Assembly: GCA_029298735.1 (NCBI GenBank) | Contig: JANSLP010000013.1 | Location: forward strand, 213,791-277,790 | DNA from: Ophiostoma sp. CBS 140.51 | Taxonomy: Eukaryota > Ascomycota > Sordariomycetes > Ophiostomatales > Ophiostomataceae | Reading direction: 5' to 3' | Length of the DNA stretch: 64,000 nt | In this document: positions 22,456 to 33,921 of the stretch, piece after piece | How positions within the stretch are numbered: position 1 is the first letter of the stretch | Layout: each line of letters begins with the position of its first letter | The notes under the pieces: generated by a model | The model's input: the letters and a program-made list of their open reading frames with translations, nothing else | Told to the model about the DNA's origin: nothing | The model's database searches: none | Made by a program: the position numbers and the translations under genes

Positions 22456-22956
22456 TCACAAGCCCAGCATCGACAAAACATTTGCACGCACTTTCGCATC
22501 ATACTCTTCCCGCCGCTCCCGCCACATCTTGGCCGCCTCCACATTCGCAGGGCTCTCGTCATTGGGTTCGGCTAGCATGCTCATCACACTAATCAAAATC
22601 TTCTCGACGCTCTGCACGGGCGACCACCGCTCCGAGGCGTGCTCGTAGTGGTTCGGGTCGTCACCGGGCGGGTGCAAAATGGAGATGCACACGAGACCAG
22701 AAGCATAGACGTTGGGGTGCCACACTTCACAGCCGACAAAGCGCATCGTCGGCGGGACCAGCGGATAGTCCTTGGGGAACTTGAGCTCAGCGGGGAAGAC
22801 GCCGCCTTCAAAAGGGGTGCCCTCGGGACCCTGGATGACGGCCTCCCAAGTCAGCATGTCGTCTTCCGACACGGGACCCGCGGTGATGCCTTCGGGGGGG
22901 CCATTCGTCAAAGTCCGGTACTCCTGCAGGAGGCGGCGGTGGGCGGTGGACGTCAT
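22456..22956 (-). CDS. Ubiquitin-conjugating enzyme E2, Ubc7 (UBE2G2 type)
   Basis: This is a 166-residue single-exon protein that is all UBC fold. The HPN motif is at 80-82 and the catalytic Cys at 90 (LVCISILHPPG). It is followed by the extra acidic loop (GDDPNHYEHASERWSPVQ) that marks the Ubc7/Cdc34-like group, and the family ending AEPNDESPANVEAAKMW is present. Ubc7 works at the ER membrane with Cue1-type partners and the Hrd1 and Doa10 ligases in ER-associated degradation. The sequence is intact, the length matches the family, and the start (MTSTAHRRLLQEY) lines up with other members. A GGTCACGTG element lies about 180 bp upstream at 23134-23142. Confidence 0.95.
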   Translation of the reverse strand: MTSTAHRRLLQEYRTLTNGPPEGITAGPVSEDDMLTWEAVIQGPEGTPFEGGVFPAELKFPKDYPLVPPTMRFVGCEVWHPNVYASGLVCISILHPPGDDPNHYEHASERWSPVQSVEKILISVMSMLAEPNDESPANVEAAKMWRERREEYDAKVRANVLSMLGL

Positions 22957-25900
22957 GGTGGGGTGTGTCGAGTAAAAGTAGAGATCTTAGAGAGGTTATA
23001 AAGACTCGGAATTGTGCGTGGATGAAGCTCGGGCGACGTACGAGTGTCGTTGTGGTTGAGGTGAAGTCGGATGTTGAAGTAGCTTGTTGCGGTGATGGAC
23101 GGAACAGGTGGCTTCGGTCTAAAGCCGGAGTATGGTCACGTGCTGCGCGCTACGTCATGTCTACGAAAGATAGGCACTTCACAAAGTACACTGGACACAA
23201 CCAGCCGTTCACAACACGCTTCAAGTATTCGTATCCTAACCCAACTTCAGTAAAAAAACTATAGACTTTGGTGCTATTTGAATCTTATAGGATATTTAAT
23301 ATGATCATTTCGGTAAAAGGTAACCAAGTAAGACATCTTTAATGCTGTCGTGTCCAAGTACTTCGGAGACCCCCTGCCAACAGCAGGTACAAAGGTACAA
23401 ATGACAGCGCTGTAATTCAGGTACTTGCCCCTTTTAGACAGGCTCGACAGGCACACCCGCCGCTTGTCAACCCGGCGCATCGTCCCGTCTCTCTTCAGTC
23501 TTGTCCAGTTCTCGTCCCTGTTGAGCACTCTGTTCTGCTCTTTGGTCTCTTCTCTGCATATTGGTTGTGTGGACACTCCCGCCCTCTCGCCACAGAAACC
23601 AGGCCGCTCTTCTTTTGGGACAGAGACAAGCTTCTTGTGTGTTTTGTCTTTTTACTTTATTTTGACTCTTTTTTCCCGGTAGATCAGCCGAGCCGACACC
23701 AGACCAGCCACCACTATTTTGTCTCTTTTGTCTGTTCTTTGTCTATCTCTTTCATCCCATCCCATCCCATCGCATCTCTTTATCTCACCTGCAAGGTACG
23801 GCGCGTTGCTGCAGAATGCAGCGTGCCGTCCCAGCTTGCTGCTGCCGCTGGCGAAAGCGATGCAAGTCGAGTGAATAACTTGACACCACTTCTGGACGCG
23901 GATTGGGCAAGAGACAGATCAAAGTGGCGTCAGGGGTCAAGTCTTTCTTCAAGGGGGCTCAAAAAGCGCAAAGGACATTTTCAAAAGTGACGACCAACAC
24001 CTGCGCAAAGAGCGCAAAGAGCGCCAAATGCACAAAATCCGCTGTTGAAACGTGTTTCAGACCCAGGGCCACCAGGAACAGGGTCGTGCTGGGACGAACC
24101 GGCCAACGACAGGTCGAAGCAGGGACCCAAGAGGGCCAATAAGAGGTCGAAGACAGGGTCCAGCGGTCAAAGTAGCAGGGATTGTAAACGGCCAGTCGAT
24201 GCGGCCCCCCTTTGATCGCTTGGGACTTTGCTTAGACGTCTTGGGTTTTTCTTGGTCTTCTTGGACTTCTTGGACCTCTTGGATTCAATCTCGTCGTCCT
24301 TGGCTCCTCTTTTTGCATCTTTGGTTCTCTGTGGCGGTCCTCATTCTTTTGTCAGTTTTTCGTCACCCGCCTTGACAGATTTCCTTGATTTTCTAGCATG
24401 TCTCTCTTCTATGGCCCCTTGCCTGTTGAGCGCTGACTTTTGCTGTGATTAGACGGACCTTTTGTTCAGGTTTGTCCACTCACTTCTGGCAAGGGATAAC
24501 ATGGAGCGGCGTCCCTCATTCTGCATCGCTCGGCGTACTTGCACTTGCTTGCACTTACACCTCACCTCGTCCACTCTCTGGAATGTGGTAGGAACGCCCC
24601 TCCCGCCGTCTTTACGTCGGTGGTTGTCCTCCCTGTAAAACACTCTGTAGATTCTGTGGAAGTCGGGCCCGTCCACCGTGGCACTGTAGTACTGTGGCTG
24701 GCCGGGATTGTAGAGTCCCCAAATCTTTCTCTTCTTCGTTCTTCGAGTTTGTCCCCTCTCTTTGCGACAGGCCTTTGGCACCGCCGTCTGTTTCACACGT
24801 CAGACCAAAAAGGAAACAAAGAGTGCAACCCCGGGAGCCCAGGTGGGTTCTACAAGGACGTGCTCGTTCAAGTTCATCGTCTTCCTTTTGTTCGTCTGCT
24901 TCTTCGACGAGATCCTTGACTGCCCACAAGGTGACTCAGGAACAAGAGACAACGAATGAAGCCGAAATTGGGAAATTGGCCCTGATGTCGTGTGAGGTTG
25001 GACAGGACCACAAGACCACAAGAACCACGCTCACCTCTCATCAACAAACGGGAGTTGAGAGACAACACATGAGATGTGCTGCACTGCCCACTGTTCACTG
25101 TCCAATGCCCCTCGTCCAAATTTGTCTGCACCACGTCGAGGAAACATATCAGTGTCTTCTCCTCTGCACTAATACGCGAGGAGGATTCAAGGATCAAACA
25201 AACATCGTGAGGTTGTGAGGTCGTGAGGTCTCTCGGTCTTTCTCTTTGCGTCTCTGCGCCTTTTTTATATTTTTATATTACTCTCCTCTCAAATCTCTTT
25301 TACCTTCATTCTTCACCTATTTGCCCCTCTTGTCCATGTGCCCATCATTTTGCCTTGGCTGTGCCTTGGCCTGTATCTATCTGTGTCTTTGCTGTGCCTT
25401 TTTGCAGATTTCCTGGCTGCTGGAACCCTGGAACCACTGAGCATCCAAGGGGATCGCCTGGTTAGGCAGGGCGAAGTCCGTCGATCCACCTTTTTAACAA
25501 GAGGGAACCCCGTCGATCCTATGCTCCTTATTTAGGAAGAAAAGAGTTTAAGTGTAAAGACGAGACGAGATGATGCGCGTAAAGCTGCCGCGCAGACAAG
25601 TAAACATTAAAATACTTCAGCGCCCTTCACCTCTTTTTTGCTGTTTATATCGAGACATCTTAAAACAGCAAACACAAATAGAGTTACTCTTTTTTTTTCA
25701 CATTTGTTGCATTTTCAGTGTGCTTCACCTTTTTTACCCCGGGATCGAGCATGAACTCTGCAACCTCGCGATGGACGTGCACAGACCGTCCACAACACAA
25801 AAAATAGAACACCCAAGAACTCGTAAAAGAGGCAAAAGGCAAAAACCAACGCAACCCAGAATCAAAGCGAGGCCAGCCGACGGGCCGTAAAGCAACGCAA

Positions 25901-27017
25901 AGCATTACAGGGCTGAGCCACCAGATCAATCGATCACGCCTCTCTTCTCGTCCCCTTCCTTTATCCCTCGCTGGCTCAACACTCCCCGACTTACCCCTGT
26001 CTTCCTTTGCACCCAACCACCCCCTGACAAGCACCAACACGACACACGCACCCCCTTGGATCTCTGTTCCTTAATCTATTGCTTTCATGTGTGAGAGGTG
26101 AACCCAGCGCTTGACTGGCACCAACGACGACCGCGTATGTTGCATGGTTTTGCAGTCGTCCTGAGCCCCCAGTCTGTTCCCAGTCCCCATTTTGGGATCT
26201 GTAAGTGGTCCTCTGTCGCGTGTAAATGGGATGCAAATCGTAGCAAAACTGTGTGCACTGTGGTCCCAGATTGCGAGTCTCTCTCTCCACAACCCACAGT
26301 CCACACCTCACCCACCCCCCAGTCCCCTCCCGTTTCGCCTTTTTGGCCTCTTTCGTTCCTCGCTCCTCTTGGTGTTCCTGTTATTCCTGGTGTTCCCTCT
26401 CCTTGGGTGTTTCCTCCCTTTTTTCGTTTGCTTCACCAAACCCTCGTTCTTTCGTGTCTTTCGTTTCCTTTTTGTTCTTCATCCTGCCCACTCTTTTTGT
26501 ACTTTCTCTTTTCCTTCCTTTTTCTGTCCCTTTCCCTTTCCCTTCTTTTGCTTCACCTTTACGGTTCACCCACCTTCTTTTTCGTCCTTCTTTTTTTCAC
26601 CGCGTGCAACACGCTTGACGGTTGGGATTCTCTTTATAACATCTTCACTTCGATTTCCATTCTTTTTCGGATTCATATCTTCAGCATCTAACAGCATCGC
26701 CTTTCTGTTTTCTCACTCATTTTTTCTGCTTCGTCGTGTTGATCGCACTCGTTTGTTTACTGCATCTATCATTCATATTCTCGATTTACTCAACTCATCT
26801 CGCGATATCGAGTATCGCTCCTTCTACAAACTTCAGATTCTTCCCCATTAGGCAGGAACCTCATACCTTCTCGATTCGGAAACTACAACTACAAGCCGAC
26901 GACATCGCACCTTCCACGACGACTCGACTGTACTTTCCTAAACAGGAAACACACGCCCGCCCTTTTCAAACATCACCACTTTCATTTTTAGAACCTCCTT
27001 TTCTACAAACACTTAAA
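22957..27017. other. 4 kb intergenic region, no gene recognised
   Basis: The left end is the UBC7 promoter. A GTCACGTG at 23135-23142 carries CACGTG at 23137-23142. From about 23420 on, the plus strand is rich in T and C with many short, composition-driven frames. A segment near 24236-24290 holds imperfect repeats of TTGGACTTC/TTGGACCTC. The last 700 bases (26300-27017) are very CT-rich and probably form the leader and promoter of the DUF1996 gene. No frame resembles a known family. The 174-codon frame at 24694-25218 and the 219-codon frame at 26192-26851 look like composition artefacts. A long non-coding transcript is possible but cannot be shown. Confidence 0.45.
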
Positions 27018-28680
27018 ATGGTCAGCCCACGGGTCTCGATTCTCGTGGCCGCGGCGATTACGCCCGTCCTCGCCTTCTGGCGCATGGAGTGCCGTGGCGT
27101 GGCCGGCTACGCCCGCATCGATCCGCTCGTGTCGCCTGGTGAGCCGTCGATGCACTTGCACGCCATCATGGGCTCTGGTGGCTTTGGCGAGTCTGCCACC
27201 TATGCCGACATCACCGCCAGCGACTGCACATCCTGTCTTGTTACGGAAGACAAGTCGTCGTACTGGCACCCGGCCCTGTACTTTTTGGACACAACTACCA
27301 ACGAGTACGAGCTCGTCGAACAGGTCGGCGGCACACTCGCCTATTATCTGCTCAACAGCGGCAACGGCAACACCAACATCACCGCCTTCCCCGAAAATTT
27401 CCGCATGATTGCCGGCGACAACAGCCGCCACGCTTTCACGGCCGGCAACGTCGAGATGGCCGACCCGCCCAAGTCGAACTGGGCAGCGCTTAACCAGACG
27501 AGCCAGGACAAGCTGGCACAGCGTGCTCTGGGCTTTAATTGCTTAGACTACAGCGCCACGCCCGAGGCCTCGCTGTACCGCCACTTCTTCCCTGACAAGA
27601 CCTTTTTGGATGCCAACTGCCCCGACGGTATCCGCTTCGAGCTCATGTTCCCGTCGTGCTGGAACGGCAAGGATGTCGACTCGGAGAACCACCAGTCGCA
27701 CGTCGCCTATCCGGACCTCGTGATGACGGGCGACTGCCCGGACGATTTCCCGGTGCGCCTGCCGAGTCTGTTCTATGAGACCATCTGGAACACGCCGGCG
27801 TACATTGGCCGCACCGGCCAGTTTGTCATTTCCAACGGAGATGTTCAAGGTATGTACCCGCCCCGCTCATTCTAATTAATTTCTTACTAACTTCCCAGGC
27901 TTCGCGTATCATGGCGATTTCATGACCGGCTGGGACGTCGACTTCCTCCAGGACGCCGTCAACACCTGTACGAACCCGTCGGGCGAGATTGAGGACTGCC
28001 CGCTCTTCACGATCCAGTCCTTGGCCGATGCCCAGGCCTGCCAGATCGACATCCCCGCCAACGTGGCCAGCGACAACACGGCCGGTCCCGCTGCCAGCCT
28101 TCCGGGTGGCGTTGCACCTTTTGGTGACTACATGGACGTCACCATGCTCGAGACGTACAACACGGCGCTGTCGTTCCAGCCCACGTCGACCCAAGGTCTG
28201 GAGGGTGGTTTCGGGGCTGGCAGTGTCGTGGCCCAGAATGCTGGTGCCACGGGCGATGCTGCTGCCGCCGGTGCTCCTGTCCCGACCACTGCTGGCGCGG
28301 CTGCCACTTCAGCCATCAACGCCCAGATCGTCGCCAATCTCCACTCGGACAATGTCTTTGCCTCGTCGGCGGCGGCAGCATCTCCGTCGTCTTCACCGGC
28401 ACCCCCTCCATCTCCATCTCCCTCGCCGTCACCTTCAACTCCCAGCAGCGTCACCACTGCGCCGCCCAGCTCGCCCAGCGGCGAGACCCATGTCAACGTC
28501 ATCAGCACGCAATACATTACTGTGGGCAACATGGTGACGGAGATTCTGTGGGAAGAGACGATTGTCTATGTGACCGAGGACCCGGAGACGATTGTGACGA
28601 CCGTTACGACGACACCGGCGGCCGCTGTCAAGCCCCGCTTCCACAACCACATGCGCCGCCACCGACGGGGCCGTCAGTAA
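27018..28680 (+). CDS. Secreted DUF1996-domain protein
   Basis: Two exons, 27018-27849 and 27899-28680, with an intron at 27850-27898 (GTATGT donor, TACTAAC branch point, CAG acceptor). The product has 537 residues. A signal peptide (MVSPRVSILVAAAITPVLA) is followed directly by the DUF1996 hallmark R.ECRGVAGYARIDPLVSPG, with S.H.HAIMG after it. The domain spans residues 20 to about 350 and keeps paired cysteines, the SYWHP segment and the HVAYPDLVMTGDCP segment. The C-terminus has a Ser/Pro linker, a Thr/Val-rich segment (VISTQYITVGNMVTE, IVYVTEDPETIVTTVTTT) common in wall-attached proteins, and a basic tail (HNHMRRHRRGR). The family is widespread in fungal secretomes, but no enzyme activity is established that I can name. 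The start at 27018 was preferred to an upstream in-frame Met because the signal peptide begins there. Confidence 0.88.
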
Positions 28681-30018
28681 GAGGGGGACAAAAGCGGTGG
28701 TTGGGAAAAAAAAGCTGGCGTGGTTTTTGTCGTTGTTCGCGGTCGACAGGTCGACAGGTCGACAGGTCGACATCTTTTGTCCTTTCTTGTTTTATATTTT
28801 TTTTCGCATCTCTTCGCTTCTCTACTCTCCTTTCCATTTAGTTGCCATATCTTTGGTTAATTTGGTTTATTGGTTACCTCTTTTTATTCTATTTCGTTAA
28901 TTTCTTTTGTCATCTGTCGTTTGCTTTGCTTTTCGCTGTTTTGTTTGTCGCGTTTTCGATGATATCACAGATGCCGATGTCGACTTGGGGGGAAGAAAGG
29001 CTGGGAAAGGGAGGAGCAAAAGGAGGGAAAAGGGGCGTTCCTTGTATGAGATACCATATTTTCCTTTAATTTTGACTGTTTTTGACTACCTTTTTGACTT
29101 TTCGACTATTTTGACATCTTCTTGCTATTTTCTAGCCATCGCCTCACTTTGCCTGCCATTTCCCAGGCTACTGCAAGGCAAATGGATACGGATGGCTGAA
29201 ATTGCCTTGGTGGCTCGCCCATTCCACGGATGTAGTGGAAAACAAACGGTGCACTTAGTCAAAAGAAGCGCGACTATTGCTATCTCCACCACCCACTTAC
29301 ACCCAAAATAGCAATTCCACAATCACCAACCTCAAATCTTCATCGACCAATTTCACGCCAATTTCTTCGTCCCCATCAACGGCCCGCTCGACCAGCTTTC
29401 GTCGTCCGTATCGACTACACAAAAATAGAGATGAACCAGCTGCCACCTGGAATGCCATGTGGCCCCGCCGGACCCGAGGCCACCTCCCGCAGACAATGTA
29501 TGGCAATTTGGAGGGGATTGGGCGGCCATTGTGCAAGGCTGGAATGCCGTGATACTGTCGTCCCCAACGACACATTCCAGGCTTGTTTGCTGTGAAGAGT
29601 ACCACAATGGCCCATGCCCAAGTCGACGAAAAGCTTACATCTCATTTCAATTGTCATGGTTTTTGTTGTCCATGCTGCTGGTGGACTATTTTCTTCCTCT
29701 TTTCTTCCTTTCTCTTCCTCATCCCTCTCCCCCATCGTCGACAAATCGCATCGCCAAACATACATCGAGGAAACTACACCACTCATCCTCGACATTGATC
29801 TCGACATCGATCTCGACAACCGATCATTTCACCTTGTCGATACCGACAACGACTTCGACAACGACCTCGCCCAACTACATCGGATCCTATCAAGCCCGCC
29901 TTTCCAGAACACATTCGCCGGCATGTTCTAAAAGGCACCTTCACTCGTTTTTATTCTCTTTTCTTTCTGTTGACACTTTTCACTCGTTATTGTTTATTAC
30001 TCTTTCGTTTATTATATC
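28681..30018. other. Intergenic region with an 8-bp tandem repeat and a possible short ORF
   Basis: Four perfect copies of GGTCGACA lie at 28741-28772, just after the DUF1996 stop. An ATG at 29431 opens a 54-codon frame to 29595 (MNQLPPGMPCGPAGPEATS at its start). It could be an upstream ORF in the leader of the gene at 30019, but nothing beyond its openness supports it. The sequence from 29640 to 30010 is CT-rich and looks like a leader. Confidence 0.4.
28741..28772. repeat. Tandem repeat, 8-bp unit GGTCGACA x4
   Basis: Four head-to-tail perfect copies contain the palindromic core GTCGAC. They lie 61 bp after the stop codon of the DUF1996 gene, so they are probably in its 3' untranslated region. 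Confidence 0.9.
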
Positions 30019-33000
30019 ATGCCCAGACTCCTTTCAAGAGATGCCGGCGCTGCCAGTGGCGGCGCCGGCGTCAGTCTCGGCGTCATTATTGCCGTCGTGA
30101 TCATCGGGACCATCTTTGTCGCCGTCGGTGGCGGTCTGCTGTGCACCTGGGCCGCACGGCGGAAGCGCCACAAGCGCCGGCAGTCTCGTCGTGCCGAAGA
30201 GGAGGAGGCCCGCAAGAAGCAAATGATGGCCGTCACCATGATGCGGGACAGTGATGAGGGCACATGGCCGGTGGATGGACACCAGACTATGGCTGGCGAT
30301 GTCACTTCCAAGGCAGCGGCTACCGCCGCCACCAACTACTTCCGCCCAGGCGGTGCACCCATTTCGGACTGTGCCTCGAGCACATGCTGCTCTTTGGCCT
30401 CGACGCGCGACTCCTTCTCGACCATGGACGGCGATTTCGAGGGGTCTGGGGTCACCTGGTGGTGGCTCTGGCGCTGGCGGCGGTTCTGGCACAACCAGCG
30501 CCGGTGGGTGCGTCGGCAAAAGCAGCGCGGCACAGCCGTCTTAGGACGTACCGGTAGTAACAGCAGTGGTAGCTCGTCTGAAATCAAACTGCAGAGCCAG
30601 CACAACCACTGCCAGCACGACCACGGCCACCATGGCCACCACCACCACCGCCGCGGAACTGTGGACGGCTCACCGCGCAAGCTGCGCCGCCACCACGGCC
30701 GGCCCGAAACGTCTGTTATCGCCTCGACCAACTCGTTGTTCTTCTTGGCCTTTGTGGGCGAAAACGACAACAACCGGGACGCCATTGCGAGCAACGCGGC
30801 CAATGGCGAGATTGGTCTGCGGGAAGCGCCGCCGTCGTTTTCGATCATCCGGGCCAATTCCAATCTGCTCCCGCAGCGTCCGCCGCCGCCCTCGGAGCAG
30901 CAGCGGCTGATCCAGAATGGTAGTGGTAGTGTCAACCAGTCGCCTCCCAAGATGGGCGGTGCCAACGGTCCTGGTAACGGCGTGTGTGCTGCCGGCAGCG
31001 TCAACAACATCATCGGCAACCGCTCTTCGATGCCCAACCCCAACATGCCGCCTCGTCCGCAGAACCCTCGCTACCGTCCGCGGTCTGGCCCGCCCGGTCC
31101 TGGTTGTCCTCAACAGGCCCCGTCTCTCCAGCCTCCACCGCCCATCTCGACCCGGTCTCTGCCCCGCCCGCCGCAGCCTGCTCTCATTATTCCCAGCCAG
31201 CCAGACACGTACATCCCGCCTGGCGTGCCGTTCCACCCCAATCTGCCGCCGCACCAGCAGCACCAGATGATGATTATGATGATGCAGCAGCAGCAGATGC
31301 AGCTCCAGCAGCAAATCCGTCAACAGCACATGCAGCAACAGCATCAAGGCCAGCAACGCTTGTCCCGCTCCGGCAGCAAGCACGGCCCTCAGCAAAACTA
31401 TGCGACAGAAGCCGCTCTCACTGAAATTCTGCGTTCGACGGAACAGCGTCTGGCACAGTTGCAGGGTCAGCAGCCTGGCGGTAACAACCTTGGCTCGATG
31501 AAGCGTGCTTCTATGACGAGTCCAGCCAAGACCAACTCTGTTGCTGCTCCTACTCCCGCTGCCGACACCGACGCTGAAAGCATCAAGCGCATCTCGCAGA
31601 CGTCGGGCTCCGACGCCGACAGCATGAGCATGGCCAACAACAGCAAGGATGTCCGCGACAGCAGCCCGATCCTGGATGCCATCCCGACGGCCCTATCCAG
31701 CCCCAGCAAGAGCCCCAACAAGAACCGGGTCGCTGCCGGTACGCTCTCTCACGCCGGTGGCAACAACAACAACGTCATGATGGCCCATCCCATGATGTTG
31801 CCTGCTGTTCCCCCACCAGCTGTCCTTCTGCCTGTCCCCGGCCCGTCGTCCGTCTCCAACTCGTCCCCCGAGACCCGCTCGCCCTCGTCCGTCTACTCGT
31901 CCTCTGGCGCCTCTTCGCGCTCGTCGCTCTCGACCGTTTACAGTGTGGACGAGCGCTCCGACAAGGGCACGGTCACTACCAGCAAGGCCACCTCCAAGGG
32001 TGGTGTCCGCATTGCCAACAGCGACGACGATGCCCAAAACGACCGCATCCTCGCGGGCCTGGGCATCACCGGTGCTTTAGCGGCTGCCGACGCCCAGTTT
32101 GTCGACATTTCCAAGAAGAGTCTGGAGGATGTTCACATTGCTCACGCTGTTGTAGAGGACAGCACTCTCATCCCCGCCGCTCTGTCGACACCAAAGTCCA
32201 AGTCGCGCGCCTCAGCCACGTCTGCCGCACCCAACCTGCCCGCCCGGTCGCCGAAGCGGTCGGCCGGTACTGTCACAAAAGGCAGCGGCATCATGATCCC
32301 TCACTCGGCGAGCAGAAACAGTCTGAGCAGCTCCAACAGTGCCAGTAATGTCAACAACACTCGTGGCCCCGGCCCCGGCCCGAACCGCAACCGCCATCGC
32401 CGCAATGGCAGTGTCTGGCAGCAGGCACCGTCGCCGCAGCAGCTACAGCAGTACGGCGTCATGAACGGCAACAACATGAACACCAACAACATGATGCACA
32501 ACAACAGTGCTCGCTTTACCTTTGGCGGTCCCAACAACAACAAAAACACCAACAACAACAATAACCAGAGTGTCAACTCAGGTGTCCGCCTGATGGTCAC
32601 CTGCCCCAGCAAGCCTGATGTCAACGACACGAACAACAGCAGCGACGCTGACCTCAGCGACGAAAAGACACCAACATCTGTCAACTCATCGTCGTCGCCC
32701 AACGCTTGGCGCAAGTCCGCCGACCGTTCTCTGTTGTGCAGCTCGCCCACGCTGGCGCCCGAGGACGAGCACTCGCTCGTCCCCGGTCGTGCCAACCCGC
32801 GCACCTCGTGGGGCAACCCCAACGGCCACGGTGCTCTCCCGCCCAACCCGCCCAAGCACGGCCGTCGCTCCCTCAATGAACGCATCGAGGCCCTCCACCT
32901 CCAGGGCGTTGAGAGTGAAGACACACAGTTCCGCCGCGCTGTCCGCCCCCTGCCCCGCCCACCATCGTTTGGCTCCCTCAACAACCTCAACGCCCTCAAC

Positions 33001-33921
33001 GCTCTGAGTGCGTCCATGGCCCAGAACCCGCACTCGTCATACTCCTCCCAATCCTCGCAGACCTCCCAGCCTTCCGGCACCGTCGTCGCCGCCGCCGCCG
33101 AGCTCCGCCGCATGAACAGCACCGCCTACAGCGAGGCTTCCAGCTGTTACAGCAATGCCACGTCCGCCGTGGGCAAGTCGCCCGCCCTGGGTAGCCTGCA
33201 GATTGCCACGGCACCGTCTGCTATGGGCTTGGCCGCGCAACCCCGCCGTGCCCACCGCCGGCGCAACAGCAGTGCCGGCGAGTCTGCTTCTGGTGTTTCA
33301 TCGTCGTCCAACCGCAACAGCGCCGTCGGCAGCCGGCAGTACCTCGCTCTGGGCAAGAAGCGCGTGTCGCAGGTGCCGTCCCACGTCGGTGGTGCGTATG
33401 ACAAGGAGAATCGGGATGTGAAGCGCGTGTCGGCTCCTCCCACCTCTTCGTCGTCGTCGGCTGGCCGACCCTGGCCGCAGCGCACCCGTTCTGCCCGCAG
33501 CATGACCACCACCGGTACAGCTCTCCGTCGCGTCGACGAGAACCCCGCGTCGGGCGCGTCCACACCGTCGGGGACCCCAAACAAGGGGACCCCAAACGGG
33601 GCCCTCACCCCGTCGGCGACCGCTGGTTCGAATCTCAGTGTGGTATCGTCGTACTCCCCCTCCACGCCAAAGGCCAACACCGGCCGGCCGCTGCGCAAAT
33701 CGCCGAGCCGCTCCACCCAAGTCGGAAACACTCTTCTGCCCGCTACGGGGAGCCCCGTGGGGAAGCTTCGGGCCAAGTCGATGATGGGTCCAAGCACGCC
33801 GCCCGCGGTGCGTCAGTTGCAGCAGCAGCATGCGGCCAACACGGCGACGGCGAGTCGGGACAGTCTTGGACTGTATGATCAGGACGGTTTCCTGTTGAGT
33901 TCGCCTGCGAGGAAGGTGTAG
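30019..33921 (+). CDS. Single-pass membrane protein with a long low-complexity cytoplasmic region, function unknown
   Basis: This is a 1300-residue single-exon frame. Residues 17-42 are one transmembrane segment (GVSLGVIIAVVIIGTIFVAV), followed at once by a strongly basic stop-transfer stretch (RRKRHKRRQSRR). There is no cleavable signal peptide, so an N-out/C-in arrangement is likely. Almost all the rest is disordered. It has a His-rich patch at about 194-215 (HDHGHHGHHHH), Pro-rich runs near 295-400, Gln/Met-rich runs near 420-450, Ser-rich stretches, Asn-rich stretches near 815-860, and many SP/TP sites (SPSKSPNK, STPSGTPNKG). Third codon positions are GC-rich as in neighbouring genes, which supports a real gene. 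Membrane-anchored scaffold or polarity proteins of fungi look like this, but no homologue is recognised. Confidence 0.7.
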   Translation: MPRLLSRDAGAASGGAGVSLGVIIAVVIIGTIFVAVGGGLLCTWAARRKRHKRRQSRRAEEEEARKKQMMAVTMMRDSDEGTWPVDGHQTMAGDVTSKAAATAATNYFRPGGAPISDCASSTCCSLASTRDSFSTMDGDFEGSGVTWWWLWRWRRFWHNQRRWVRRQKQRGTAVLGRTGSNSSGSSSEIKLQSQHNHCQHDHGHHGHHHHRRGTVDGSPRKLRRHHGRPETSVIASTNSLFFLAFVGENDNNRDAIASNAANGEIGLREAPPSFSIIRANSNLLPQRPPPPSEQQRLIQNGSGSVNQSPPKMGGANGPGNGVCAAGSVNNIIGNRSSMPNPNMPPRPQNPRYRPRSGPPGPGCPQQAPSLQPPPPISTRSLPRPPQPALIIPSQPDTYIPPGVPFHPNLPPHQQHQMMIMMMQQQQMQLQQQIRQQHMQQQHQGQQRLSRSGSKHGPQQNYATEAALTEILRSTEQRLAQLQGQQPGGNNLGSMKRASMTSPAKTNSVAAPTPAADTDAESIKRISQTSGSDADSMSMANNSKDVRDSSPILDAIPTALSSPSKSPNKNRVAAGTLSHAGGNNNNVMMAHPMMLPAVPPPAVLLPVPGPSSVSNSSPETRSPSSVYSSSGASSRSSLSTVYSVDERSDKGTVTTSKATSKGGVRIANSDDDAQNDRILAGLGITGALAAADAQFVDISKKSLEDVHIAHAVVEDSTLIPAALSTPKSKSRASATSAAPNLPARSPKRSAGTVTKGSGIMIPHSASRNSLSSSNSASNVNNTRGPGPGPNRNRHRRNGSVWQQAPSPQQLQQYGVMNGNNMNTNNMMHNNSARFTFGGPNNNKNTNNNNNQSVNSGVRLMVTCPSKPDVNDTNNSSDADLSDEKTPTSVNSSSSPNAWRKSADRSLLCSSPTLAPEDEHSLVPGRANPRTSWGNPNGHGALPPNPPKHGRRSLNERIEALHLQGVESEDTQFRRAVRPLPRPPSFGSLNNLNALNALSASMAQNPHSSYSSQSSQTSQPSGTVVAAAAELRRMNSTAYSEASSCYSNATSAVGKSPALGSLQIATAPSAMGLAAQPRRAHRRRNSSAGESASGVSSSSNRNSAVGSRQYLALGKKRVSQVPSHVGGAYDKENRDVKRVSAPPTSSSSSAGRPWPQRTRSARSMTTTGTALRRVDENPASGASTPSGTPNKGTPNGALTPSATAGSNLSVVSSYSPSTPKANTGRPLRKSPSRSTQVGNTLLPATGSPVGKLRAKSMMGPSTPPAVRQLQQQHAANTATASRDSLGLYDQDGFLLSSPARKV

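Noticed and set aside
24694..25218. 174-codon frame as a possible gene
   Set aside because: Ser/Arg/Thr-rich composition without motif; competing frames of similar length on both strands point to chance.
26736..27017. N-terminal extension of the DUF1996 frame
   Set aside because: This CT-rich leader encodes Ser/Thr/Phe runs, whereas the signal peptide begins at 27018.
32301..33122. 273-codon minus-strand frame inside the 1300-residue gene
   Set aside because: It is a mirror of Ser/Pro-rich, GC3-rich coding sequence and gives Leu/Arg-rich nonsense.
33625..33635. B-box-like GGTTCGAATCT, possible tRNA
   Set aside because: It lies within a coding frame with no A box or acceptor-stem pairing at the right spacing. 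No tRNA was found elsewhere in the window.
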